A DNA stretch of 6,928 nucleotides from Actinomycetes bacterium (GCA_023396115.1 JAEWXC010000082.1:1-6928); one strand, 5' to 3'; shown: positions 1 through 6,369, numbered from the stretch's first letter. Translations and numbers: made by a program. The notes: generated by a model not told the origin, from the letters alone.

Positions 1-604
1 CCTTCACGCTGAGCATCCCGTGGTGGTCCAGGAAGGCGAACAGGTGGCGGGCCGGGTAGTGGGCGGCGTCCTGGTCACCACAGGACCAGACCACCGAGAC
101 CAGCGGCATCGCGAAGTGCCGCACGAAGTGCTCGGAGAACCCGCCGGCGGCCAGGAACTCACCCCAGGTGGGGTCCTCGTCCCCGGCGAGCAGTGCGCGG
201 GCCCGGCGGTGGAACCGCGGCACCTGCGCCAGCAACCGCCAGAACGTCGGGTCGAGGAGCCTGCGCCGCTGCGCGAAGATCCCGCCGGCACCGCGGCCCC
301 CGACGTAGGCGAGTCCGCACTCCTCGCAGCTGATGCCCATGCTCATCTCGGTGGGGCGGGTCTCGACCCCGAGCTCGGCGAACAGGCGCATCAGGTGCGG
401 GTAGGTCCGGTCGTTCATCACGATGAAGCCGCTGTCCACGCGCAGCGTCGACCCGTCAGAGGCCGGCACGTCGTGGGTGTGGGCGTGCCCGCCCAGGCGC
501 TGGTCGGCCTCGAAGAGCGTGACCCGGTGGGAGTCGCGCATCAGGTGGGCGGCGGTCAGGCCGGACACCCCGGCACCGACGACGGCCACGGTTGGTTGGT
601 TCAC
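1..604 (-). CDS. NAD/FAD-dependent flavoprotein oxidoreductase (COG2907-like), 5' part; C-terminus lies beyond the left edge
   Basis: The reading frame is open for 201 codons from a GTG at 604-602 to the window edge, so the protein is truncated by the window rather than broken. The N-terminus is a Rossmann dinucleotide-binding fold: MNQPTVAVVG followed by AGVSG gives GxGxxG at G10, G12, G15, with the acidic end of strand 2 at E32 (LFEAD) and a GG pair at 38-39. Residues 57-80 (DSGFIVMNDRTYPHL...) are typical of the COG2907 'predicted NAD/FAD-binding' branch of the amine-oxidase/phytoene-desaturase superfamily. A CEEC pair sits at 93-96. A Shine-Dalgarno GGGGAG (616-611) lies 6 nt before the GTG. 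The gene is divergent from the SRPBCC-carH unit and shares its operator region. From family knowledge, such flavoproteins often sit with DUF1365 and cyclopropane-fatty-acid-synthase-like genes in light or singlet-oxygen regulons, so a membrane-lipid oxidation/desaturation role is likely, but the substrate is not shown here. Confidence 0.9.
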   Translation of the reverse strand, partial: MNQPTVAVVGAGVSGLTAAHLMRDSHRVTLFEADQRLGGHAHTHDVPASDGSTLRVDSGFIVMNDRTYPHLMRLFAELGVETRPTEMSMGISCEECGLAYVGGRGAGGIFAQRRRLLDPTFWRLLAQVPRFHRRARALLAGDEDPTWGEFLAAGGFSEHFVRHFAMPLVSVVWSCGDQDAAHYPARHLFAFLDHHGMLSVK

Positions 605-661
605 GGACGACTCCCCACTGTATGCGACGTCGCCCCGGTTGGGACGCTGCGCCTGCTGAGA

Positions 662-691
662 AAGGTACAGGTCTGTACAAGGTTCGCACAA
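662..691 (-). promoter_or_regulatory. Candidate leftward promoter for the flavoprotein gene
   Basis: On the minus strand TTGTGC (691-686) and TACCTT (667-662) are 18 bp apart. This predicts a start near 655 and a leader of about 50 nt carrying the GGGGAG ribosome-binding site. The match to consensus is modest, and the elements overlap the operator repeats. It is offered as the best candidate rather than a firm call. Confidence 0.3.
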
Positions 692-705
692 GGTTTGTAC
701 AGTGA
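663..705 (+). promoter_or_regulatory. Candidate CarH/LitR operator: tandem 11-bp direct repeats in the divergent promoter region
   Basis: Three contiguous 11-mers are visible: CTGTACAAGGT (673-683), TCGCACAAGGT (684-694) and TTGTACAGTGA (695-705). A further partial copy, AGGTACAGGT (663-672), has its ACA core 10 bp upstream of the next. The ACA cores lie at 667, 677, 688 and 699. CarH of Thermus thermophilus is known to bind three 11-bp direct repeats with a core resembling nTnTACAn, as an adenosylcobalamin-bound tetramer in the dark, and to release them in light. The B12-binding MerR gene lies 456 bp downstream in the rightward unit. The repeats lie where both divergent promoters would be, so both units may be repressed together. 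Sequence resemblance and context support this; binding is inferred. Confidence 0.75.
674..703 (+). promoter_or_regulatory. Candidate promoter of the SRPBCC-carH unit, embedded in the operator
   Basis: TGTACA (674-679, 4 of 6 matches to TTGACA) and TACAGT (698-703, 4 of 6 to TATAAT) are separated by 18 bp. The predicted transcription start falls on or next to the ATG at 710, so the mRNA would be leaderless. This fits the lack of a Shine-Dalgarno before that ATG. Both hexamers are themselves part of the 11-bp repeats, so a bound regulator would cover the polymerase site. An ECF sigma factor promoter is a possible alternative. Confidence 0.45.
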
Positions 706-709
706 TGGC

Positions 710-1150
710 ATGAGCATCGTCATCGAACGCACCGTCACCACCCGTGCATCGGCGCGTGCGGCTCTCGACTACCTGGCGGACTTCACCCACACCAACGACT
801 GGGACCCCGGCACGGTCGAGACCCGGCGCACCTTCGGCACGGGGGACGTGGGAACCCGGTACGAGAACACCAGCCGCTTCCTCGGCCGCACCGTGCACCT
901 GACCTACGTGGTCACCACCCGCGACGACACGACGGTGCGGCTGCGCGCCGCCAACGACACCACCCGGTCCGAGGACACGATGACCGTGCTGCCCTCCGGC
1001 GCCGGCGGGGCCCGGGTGCACTACCGGGCGGAGTTCTGGTTCTCCGGGCTGGCCGGCCTGCTCGCCCCGCTGCTGCGCCCGGCGTTCACCCGGCTCGGCG
1101 ACCGGGCCGAGGCCGGTCTGCAGCGCGAACTGGACCGTCTCGCGGACTAG
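710..1150 (+). CDS. SRPBCC-family protein (polyketide cyclase/dehydrase-like lipid-binding fold)
   Basis: The 146-residue protein has the usual length and pattern of a stand-alone SRPBCC (START/Bet v1-like) domain. It has a first strand MSIVIERTVTTRAS, a helix ALDYLADFTHTNDWDPG (W31-D32-P33) and a run of antiparallel strands around 43-110. The long C-terminal helix (about 113-145) ends in AEAGLQRELDRLAD and would close the hydrophobic cavity. The family binds hydrophobic ligands; no catalytic residues define a reaction here. The ATG at 710 is the first start codon in this frame after the operator, and upstream in-frame sequence is promoter DNA. There is no clear Shine-Dalgarno, consistent with a leaderless transcript. 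It is co-transcribed with the CarH-type regulator 10 bp downstream, so it is probably light-induced; a link to membrane lipid or pigment chemistry is inference. Confidence 0.85.
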   Translation: MSIVIERTVTTRASARAALDYLADFTHTNDWDPGTVETRRTFGTGDVGTRYENTSRFLGRTVHLTYVVTTRDDTTVRLRAANDTTRSEDTMTVLPSGAGGARVHYRAEFWFSGLAGLLAPLLRPAFTRLGDRAEAGLQRELDRLAD

Positions 1151-1160
1151 GCTCCCGGCG

Positions 1161-2024
1161 ATGTTCACGATCAAGGCCGCCGCGGAGCGGGTCGGCGTCA
1201 GCCCCGCCACGCTCCGCGCTTGGGAGCGGCGCTACGGCCTTCCCTCCCCCGCCCGCACCGAGGCGGGCTACCGGCTCTACTCCCCCGACGACGTCCGGGT
1301 GCTTCGCCGGGTGGCCGATCTGGTGCGCGGGGGCACCCCGGCCAGCCTGGCCGCCGAGGAGGCGCTGAGCCGGCCCACGGCGCCGGGTCCCACCCCACCC
1401 GACGGCGCCACCGGGGAGTTGCTGCGCGCCGCCGCGGACCTGGACGCCGCAACAGCGGCCCGGGTCCTGGACCGGGTCTTCGGGGCCCACTCCTTCGAGA
1501 CGGCAATCGACGACTGGGTGCTGCCCTCGCTCACCGCACTCGGCGAGGCTTGGGCCGATGGCACCGTGTCGGTGGCCGGGGAGCACCTGGTGGCCAACGC
1601 GGTGATGCGCCGTTTGGCCCAGGCCTACGAGGCCGCAGCCGGGCCCCGGACCGGGCCCCGGGTGCTGATCGGCACCGGCCCCGGCACCCGGCACGAGCTC
1701 GGACTCTTCGCGTTCGCCGTCGCCGCCCGCCGCCAGGGCCTCAACACCGACTATCTCGGTGCCGACCTGCCGGTGGACGAGTGGCAGACGGCGCTGCTCG
1801 ACCCGGACGTGGTTGCCGTGGTGATCAGCATGCCGGGCACCGCCGACGTCGCCCCCGTCGAGCACGTCGCCGCCGCTGCTGCACGACGTGACCCGCCGGT
1901 CCTGGTGGCGGTCGGGGGTGCCGAGCAGGACCGGGCGCCCCGGGCGGCGCTGCGCCTGGGGCACCAGATCGGCCCGGCGGCCGACGCTCTGGCCGGTGAG
2001 CTGGCCCGACTCAGCCGGCGCTGA
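1161..2024 (+). CDS. carH: CarH/LitR-type MerR-family light-responsive regulator with adenosylcobalamin-binding domain
   Basis: The 287-residue protein has an N-terminal MerR winged helix (about 2-70), with the recognition region SPATLRAWERRYGLPSP and wing EAGYRLYSPDDVRVLRRV. A short Pro/Gly-rich linker (71-84) leads to a B12-binding four-helix bundle (about 85-160) and a Rossmann B12-binding domain (about 166-287). W131 and E141-H142 form the W-x9-E-H signature that caps the 5'-deoxyadenosyl group in CarH. H178, in T-x-H-x2-G, is the expected lower cobalt ligand. CarH-type proteins tetramerise on adenosylcobalamin, repress in the dark and dissociate when light breaks the Co-C bond. Oddities: residue 132 is Ala, where Thermus CarH has His132 (the photoproduct ligand), and T176 replaces the acidic residue of E/D-x-H-x2-G. 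It is the second gene of a two-gene unit with no obvious Shine-Dalgarno in the 10-bp gap. Its 3' end overlaps the convergent SDR-TspO gene. LitR is an equivalent name in Streptomyces. Confidence 0.92.
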   Translation: MFTIKAAAERVGVSPATLRAWERRYGLPSPARTEAGYRLYSPDDVRVLRRVADLVRGGTPASLAAEEALSRPTAPGPTPPDGATGELLRAAADLDAATAARVLDRVFGAHSFETAIDDWVLPSLTALGEAWADGTVSVAGEHLVANAVMRRLAQAYEAAAGPRTGPRVLIGTGPGTRHELGLFAFAVAARRQGLNTDYLGADLPVDEWQTALLDPDVVAVVISMPGTADVAPVEHVAAAAARRDPPVLVAVGGAEQDRAPRAALRLGHQIGPAADALAGELARLSRR

Positions 2025-3417
2025 CCCGACCCGACCGACCCCGGTTGCGCCGGGCGATCGCACCGGTCAGCACCGTCGCAAAACCACACCAGCCCGTGTA
2101 CGCGGCGAAGACCGCCGCCTTGCCCCGGCCGGTCCGCCGGGCACGTCGGGTCAGGTCCGCGCCGGAGGCGGTCAGGGCGGCCGCCACCGCGGTCGCTGCC
2201 ACCGGTCGGTGCCGGTCGAAGAAGACCACGCTCCACCCGGCGTTGAGGACCAGGTTGGCCCCCAACGCGGCCGCGAACCGGCGCCGCGGTCGGCGGGGCG
2301 ACTCGGCCTGCACCGCTGCTCCGGCCACGGCGACGGCCCCGTAGAGCGCGGTCCACACCACCGGGAACGCGGCGGGCGGTGGCTGCCACGACGGCAGGGA
2401 GAGTCCGCGGTACCACCGCGACTCGGGTGAGGTGGCCAACGAGCCGACCAGCGCCGCCGCAGCGGTCGCCGCCGAGGTGGCCAGCAGGGTGCGCCGCCAC
2501 CGGTGCGGGTCGTAGCCCCTCAGGGCCCGGTCGATCGCCTCGTCCACCCCCGTCGGCGACCCGGACGGCCAGCCCACCCGCGCCGCCAGGTCCTGCTCGT
2601 CGCAGACCGCGTCGTGGCTCAGACTGGCGACCAGGGGCCGCGCCAGCCCGGCCCCCACCGGGGTGACCAGGCCGACCCAGTGGGCCGCCAGACCAGGGGT
2701 GAGCACCGGGACCGGCACGATCAGCCGGGGGCCCAGGTCGGCACGCGCGGCGTAGCGACGCAACAACTCCTGGTAGGTGAGCACGTCCGGGCCACCCACG
2801 TCGAAGGTGCGGTTGACCGGAGCGGGCAGTTCCGCCACCCGGGCCAGCAGGTGCACCACGTCGTCGACCGCGATCGGCTGGACCCGGCTGCGCAACCAGC
2901 GGGGGGCGATCATCACCGGCAGCCGTTCAGCGAGGTGGCGCAGCACCTCGTAGGAGGCCGAGCCCGCCCCGAGCACGATGCCGGCCTGGAGCACGGCCGC
3001 CGGGACCGGGGCGTCCAGCAGCACCCGGCCGACCTCCACCCGGGAGGCCAGGTGCTCGGAGAGCTCCCCGGGGCCCTCGGGGTGCAGCCCGCCGAGGTAG
3101 ACCACCTGCCGCACGCCGGCCCGTGCCGCGGCGGCCGCGAACTCCTCGGCCAGGCGCCGGTCCCGGGCCCGGAACCCGCCGCGCCCGCCCATCGAGTGCA
3201 GCAGGTAGTAGGCGGTACCCACCCCGGCCAGCGCCCGGTCCCAGGTGTCGGGTTCCGCGGCGTCGCCGACGGTGACCTCGACCCGGTCGGCCCAGTCGGT
3301 GCCGGCGCCGGGGTCCGGGCGCCGGGACAGCACCCGGACCCGGTGGCCGGCGGTGAGCAAGGCCGGGACCAGCTGGCCCCCGACGTGTCCGGTGGCACCG
3401 GTGACGAGTACGCGCAC
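2011..3417 (-). CDS. Fusion protein: atypical NAD(P)-binding SDR domain plus C-terminal TspO/MBR (tryptophan-rich sensory protein) domain
   Basis: The 468-residue protein starts at a GTG (3417-3415) 5 nt after AGGAG. Residues 1-300 form an atypical/extended SDR (NmrA-like): TGATGHVGG (6-14), SRRPDPG (31-37), VVYLGG (105-110) with no YxxxK catalytic pair, then GGPDVLTYQELLRRYA (208-223). This matches the type usually joined to a DUF2867 domain. Instead, residues 309-457 are a full five-helix TspO/MBR domain. Helices lie near 309-328, 350-370, 382-400, 403-420 and 433-456. Hallmarks are W335-Y336, LPSWQPPPAAF (341-351), W355xxLY359, LNAGWSVVFF (391-400) and W443. TspO proteins are membrane proteins that bind porphyrins and are light/oxygen-linked in Rhodobacter. 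The fusion suggests a cytosolic NAD(P)-binding domain tethered to a tetrapyrrole-binding membrane domain; the reaction is unknown. It is the second gene of an operon with the CPBP gene, and its end overlaps carH by 14 bp. Confidence 0.9.
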   Translation of the reverse strand: MRVLVTGATGHVGGQLVPALLTAGHRVRVLSRRPDPGAGTDWADRVEVTVGDAAEPDTWDRALAGVGTAYYLLHSMGGRGGFRARDRRLAEEFAAAAARAGVRQVVYLGGLHPEGPGELSEHLASRVEVGRVLLDAPVPAAVLQAGIVLGAGSASYEVLRHLAERLPVMIAPRWLRSRVQPIAVDDVVHLLARVAELPAPVNRTFDVGGPDVLTYQELLRRYAARADLGPRLIVPVPVLTPGLAAHWVGLVTPVGAGLARPLVASLSHDAVCDEQDLAARVGWPSGSPTGVDEAIDRALRGYDPHRWRRTLLATSAATAAAALVGSLATSPESRWYRGLSLPSWQPPPAAFPVVWTALYGAVAVAGAAVQAESPRRPRRRFAAALGANLVLNAGWSVVFFDRHRPVAATAVAAALTASGADLTRRARRTGRGKAAVFAAYTGWCGFATVLTGAIARRNRGRSGRVSAG

Positions 3418-3422
3418 GAGGA

Positions 3423-3427
3423 CTCCT
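3423..3427 (-). promoter_or_regulatory. Ribosome-binding site AGGAG of the SDR-TspO gene, overlapping the upstream stop codon
   Basis: The minus-strand order is TAG (3428-3426) running into AGGAG (3427-3423), then 5 nt, then GTG (3417). The Shine-Dalgarno shares two bases with the stop of the CPBP gene. Ribosomes terminating on the first gene therefore end on the start signal of the second, a layout typical of translational coupling. It also fixes the SDR start at the GTG, even though the frame stays open much further upstream. Confidence 0.8.
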
Positions 3428-4172
3428 AGAGCTCGAGGACGGGTGGGAGGAGGAAGAACAGTCCGGTGGTGAAGACGAGGTGGGTGAGCACCGGGGCCAG
3501 CACTCCCCCGGTCACCCGGCGCTGCAGGGCGGTGACCACGCCCAGGAAGGCGGCGGCCACCTGGAGCAGCCAGATGCCGCTGCCCAGACCCACGAGCACG
3601 TAGGCGACGGTGCTGCCGGCCACGGCCCACCGTGCGGGCAGGGCTGGGTAGAGGGCACCGCGGAAGAAGAGCTCCTCGCTGATCCCGTTGACCACGGTGA
3701 TCAGCAGCACGACCGGCCAGGCCCCGACGTCGGCGTGCTCGAGCAGGTCGACGACCGGGTCGCGCAACCACGGCACCCGGTCGATCAGCAGACCGCCGAC
3801 CAGGAAGACCAGCACCAGCCCCAGGCCCAGCACCGTGGCCTGCACCCACGGCCGGGCCAGTGCACCGGACCGCGTCCGGGCGTGACCGGCGTGCTGGGGG
3901 CCGGCCGCGAACGCCCCGCCCACCCAGACCAGGGCCAGCACGGCGGTGGCCAGGTAGAAGGTCGGGTCCCCGGCCGGGATGCGCAGCGCCCACCCGGTCA
4001 CCACCGCCCCGAGCAGCAGGACCGGCACCACCACCATCCGGCGGCGCCGCACTGCGGCCGGCGGGTCACGGCGTGCTGCGGTGGCGGGCACCACCAGGGC
4101 AGCACGCACGAAGTCGCCGAGCTCGTCGACCACGACGGCGGGAGCTCGGTGCCAGGGTCCGCGGACGGTCAC
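3426..4172 (-). CDS. CPBP-like (Abi/CAAX-protease type) multi-pass membrane protein with degenerate active-site motifs
   Basis: The 248-residue protein has an Arg-rich cytosolic N-terminus (1-46) and about six to seven hydrophobic segments (near 47-63, 71-90, 110-130, 151-163, 184-200, 202-216, 225-245). SEELFFRG carries E166-E167-x3-R171, motif 1 of the CPBP glutamic-type intramembrane proteases. HLVFT at 231-235 sits where motif 3 (HxxxN/D) is expected. The motif-2 FxxxH position reads Y191-V-L-V-G195, with no histidine anywhere between motif 1 and H231, and the last motif-3 residue is Thr. Peptidase activity is therefore uncertain, and a non-catalytic member is possible. The start is a GTG at 4172 with no clear Shine-Dalgarno, so it may be leaderless or begin further in (for example at M46). 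It lies 63 bp after parE on the same strand and is 8 bp from the SDR-TspO gene. Confidence 0.8.
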   Translation of the reverse strand: MTVRGPWHRAPAVVVDELGDFVRAALVVPATAARRDPPAAVRRRRMVVVPVLLLGAVVTGWALRIPAGDPTFYLATAVLALVWVGGAFAAGPQHAGHARTRSGALARPWVQATVLGLGLVLVFLVGGLLIDRVPWLRDPVVDLLEHADVGAWPVVLLITVVNGISEELFFRGALYPALPARWAVAGSTVAYVLVGLGSGIWLLQVAAAFLGVVTALQRRVTGGVLAPVLTHLVFTTGLFFLLPPVLEL

Positions 4173-4195
4173 CGGGCCAGTGTGACAGCACGCCC

Positions 4196-4225
4196 CACCC
4201 GGGTCCCGGGCTGCGGGCCCGGGTG
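4196..4225 (-). terminator. Hairpin terminator candidate after parE
   Basis: CACCCGGGTCC (4196-4206) pairs with GGGCCCGGGTG (4215-4225) to give an 11-bp stem with one G-T pair and an 8-nt loop, starting 10 bp after the parE stop. There is no T-tract on either strand, as is common for actinobacterial terminators. It separates parE from the CPBP gene, but some readthrough into that operon is possible. Confidence 0.6.
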
Positions 4226-4235
4226 TCTGGGGGCC

Positions 4236-6308
4236 TCAGGCGTCCAGCGCCTCCGCGTCGACCTCGTAGGCGCCGTTGACGATGAACTCCTTGCGCGGCG
4301 CCACGTCGGAGCCCATCAGCAGCTCGAAGACCTCGCTGGCGACCTCGGCGTCGTCCACGGTGAGCCGGCGCAGGGTGCGGTGGCGCGGGTCCATCGTGGT
4401 CTCGGCCAGCTGGTCGGCGTCCATCTCGCCCAGACCCTTGTACCGCTGGATGGGCTCCTTCCAGCGCACGTTCTTCTTCTTCAGCTCCGCGAGCCTGCGC
4501 TGCAGCTCGTCGTCGGAGTAGGTGTAGACGTACTTGTCCATCCCCTTCTTGGGGTTGGTCAGCTCGATGCGGTGCAGCGGCGGCACCGCCGAGTACACGC
4601 GCCCCTCGCGGACCAGGTCGGGCATGTACTTGAAGAACAGCGTGGCCAGCAGGCAGCGGATGTGGGCACCGTCGGAGTCGGCGTCGGCCATGAAGATGAT
4701 CCGGCCGTACCGGGCGGCGTCCAGGTCGAAGGTGCGCCCGGACCCGGCCCCGACCACCTGGATGATCGAGGCGCACTCGGCGTTCTTCAGCATGTCGCCG
4801 ACCGAGGCCTTCTGCACGTTGAGGATCTTGCCCCGGATCGGCAGCAGGGCCTGGAACTCCGAGTCCCGGGCCGACTTGGCCGTGCCCAGCGCCGAGTCCC
4901 CCTCGACGATGAACAGCTCGGACCGCTCGTTGTCGCCGGTGCGGCAGTCGGCCAGCTTGGAGGGCAGCGAGGAGGACTCCAGGGCGTTCTTGCGGCGCTG
5001 GTTCTCCTTCTGCTGGCGCAGCGACTGCCGGGTCTTGGCGGCCGCGGCCACCTTCTCCATCGCCAGCTTGGCCTGGGCCTTCTCGGCCCGCTTGGTCGAG
5101 GTCAGGAACGCCTTGAGCTCGGCGTTGACGACCTTGCGCACCGCGGAGCGTGCCGCCGGCGTCCCGAGGATCTCCTTGGTCTGGCCCTCGAACTGGGGCT
5201 CGGCGAGCCGGACCGTGACGACCGCGGTCATGCCCTCCAGCACGTCGTCCTTGACCACGTTGTCGTCGGCGGCCTTGAGCACCTTGGCGCCGCGCATGGC
5301 GTCGTTGAACGCCGCGGTCACGGCCTGCTCGAACCCGGCGACGTGGGTGCCGCCCTTGGGGGTGGCGATGACGTTGACGAACGAGCGCAGCTGGGTGTCG
5401 TAGCCGCTGGACCAGCGGACCGCGACGTCGACGCCCAGGTCCCGCTCGACCTCCTGCGGGGTCATGTGGCCCTTGGCGTCGAGCATCGGCACGGTCTCGG
5501 TGAACGACTCGCTGCCCTGCAGCCGCAGCACGTCGGTGACCGGCTCGCCCGCGGAGAGGTAGTCGGCGAACTCGGCGATGCCGCCGTCGTGGCGGAACCG
5601 CTCCTCGAGCACCTCCTCGGTCCGCTCGTCGCGGATCACCAGCTCCAGGCCGGGCACGATGAACGAGGTCTGCCGGGCCCGCCCGATCAGGCCCTCGATC
5701 TCGAACGCGGCGCTCTTGAGGAAGATCTGCCGGTCCGGCCAGAACCGGACCCGGGTGCCGGAGCGCCCCTTGGCGACACGTCCACCCTTGCGGGACAGGC
5801 CGTTGCCGGGGGTGAACAGGGCCGTCGGGCCCTCGCCCTCGAAGACACCGGGCACGCCGCGGCGGAAGCTGATCCCCCGGGTGGCCGGCGAGCGGTCCAC
5901 GTCGATGTCCATCCGCGAGCTGAGCGCGTTGACCACCGACAGGCCGACGCCGTGCAGACCACCGGTGGCCACGTAGGAGCCGCCACCGAACTTGCCGCCG
6001 GCGTGCAGCTTGGTCGCCACGACCTCGACACCGGTCAGCCCGGTCTTGGGCTCCTTGTCGGTGGGGATGCCGCGACCGTCGTCGTAGACCTCGACCGAGT
6101 CGTCGGCGTGCAGGGTCACCTCGACCCGGCGCGCGGCACCGGCCAGGGCCTCGTCGACGCCGTTGTCGATGATCTCCCACACGCAGTGCATCAGGCCCCG
6201 GGTGTCGGTGGAGCCGATGTACATGCCCGGCCGCTTGCGGACGGCCTCGAGGCCCTCCAGGACGAGCAGGTGTGCGGCGTTGTAGCTGTTGTCGGTCGGT
6301 GCGGCCAC
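4236..6308 (-). CDS. parE: Type IIA DNA topoisomerase subunit B, ParE-like (topoisomerase IV / second GyrB)
   Basis: The 690-residue protein is a complete ATPase subunit of a type IIA topoisomerase. With ParC/GyrA it passes one DNA duplex through another. The GHKL ATPase domain (about 1-225) shows E45-IIDN49 (Mg/ATP), DDGRGIP (76-82) and GLHGVGLSVVNAL (117-129). The transducer domain carries the ATP-contacting loop TPKGGTH (316-322, K318). A basic, glutamine-rich linker (about 405-445) precedes the TOPRIM domain, with EGDSA (469-473) and DADSDG (542-547). The conserved tail QRYKGLGEMD is at 621-630. The start is a GTG at 6308 with GGAAG 6 nt upstream. It is called ParE rather than the primary GyrB because the divergent neighbour is the DUF7455-type gene that accompanies parE near hrdB/sigA in Streptomyces and relatives, and because there is no adjacent gyrA or recF. 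Motifs alone do not separate ParE from GyrB. Confidence 0.93.
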   Translation of the reverse strand: MAAPTDNSYNAAHLLVLEGLEAVRKRPGMYIGSTDTRGLMHCVWEIIDNGVDEALAGAARRVEVTLHADDSVEVYDDGRGIPTDKEPKTGLTGVEVVATKLHAGGKFGGGSYVATGGLHGVGLSVVNALSSRMDIDVDRSPATRGISFRRGVPGVFEGEGPTALFTPGNGLSRKGGRVAKGRSGTRVRFWPDRQIFLKSAAFEIEGLIGRARQTSFIVPGLELVIRDERTEEVLEERFRHDGGIAEFADYLSAGEPVTDVLRLQGSESFTETVPMLDAKGHMTPQEVERDLGVDVAVRWSSGYDTQLRSFVNVIATPKGGTHVAGFEQAVTAAFNDAMRGAKVLKAADDNVVKDDVLEGMTAVVTVRLAEPQFEGQTKEILGTPAARSAVRKVVNAELKAFLTSTKRAEKAQAKLAMEKVAAAAKTRQSLRQQKENQRRKNALESSSLPSKLADCRTGDNERSELFIVEGDSALGTAKSARDSEFQALLPIRGKILNVQKASVGDMLKNAECASIIQVVGAGSGRTFDLDAARYGRIIFMADADSDGAHIRCLLATLFFKYMPDLVREGRVYSAVPPLHRIELTNPKKGMDKYVYTYSDDELQRRLAELKKKNVRWKEPIQRYKGLGEMDADQLAETTMDPRHRTLRRLTVDDAEVASEVFELLMGSDVAPRKEFIVNGAYEVDAEALDA

Positions 6309-6363
6309 GTGGATCTTCCGGTCAGCGGGTGGGGCGGCGGACGCCCCGTTCTGTGCGGACCCG

Positions 6364-6369
6364 AATCTA
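6364..6369 (-). promoter_or_regulatory. Possible -10 element (TAGATT) for parE
   Basis: On the minus strand TAGATT fits the actinobacterial TAnnnT pattern and would place the start near 6357, giving a leader of about 50 nt that contains the 6331-6347 hairpin and the GGAAG site. No good -35 is seen 16-19 bp upstream, so the call is weak. Confidence 0.35.

Noticed and set aside
20..1150. 376-residue rightward open frame running through 20-1150
   Set aside because: Only the part from ATG 710 encodes a recognisable domain. The upstream part is antisense to the flavoprotein gene, whose Rossmann motif and family signature are clear, and crosses the promoter/operator.
1086..2063. 325-residue leftward open frame opposite carH
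   Set aside because: Gly/Arg/Pro-rich without domain features, and carH on the other strand is unmistakable.
2503..3429. 308-residue rightward open frame opposite the SDR domain
   Set aside because: It is rich in His, Gly, Gln and Pro with no domain pattern, and is the complement of a well-recognised SDR coding sequence.
3418..3993. Upstream extension of the SDR-TspO frame to 3993
   Set aside because: The added residues are Arg/Gly/Pro-rich shadow sequence antiparallel in frame to the CPBP gene. The AGGAG-GTG start at 3417 directly precedes the TGATG dinucleotide-binding motif.
4066..6180. 704-residue leftward open frame in another frame of parE
   Set aside because: Arg/Gly-rich shadow of parE with no motifs; the parE frame carries all GHKL and TOPRIM signatures.
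6218..6223. Another TGTACA core resembling the CarH repeats
   Set aside because: It is single, without 11-bp repetition, and is explained by the conserved Met-Tyr-Ile codons of the parE ATPase domain.
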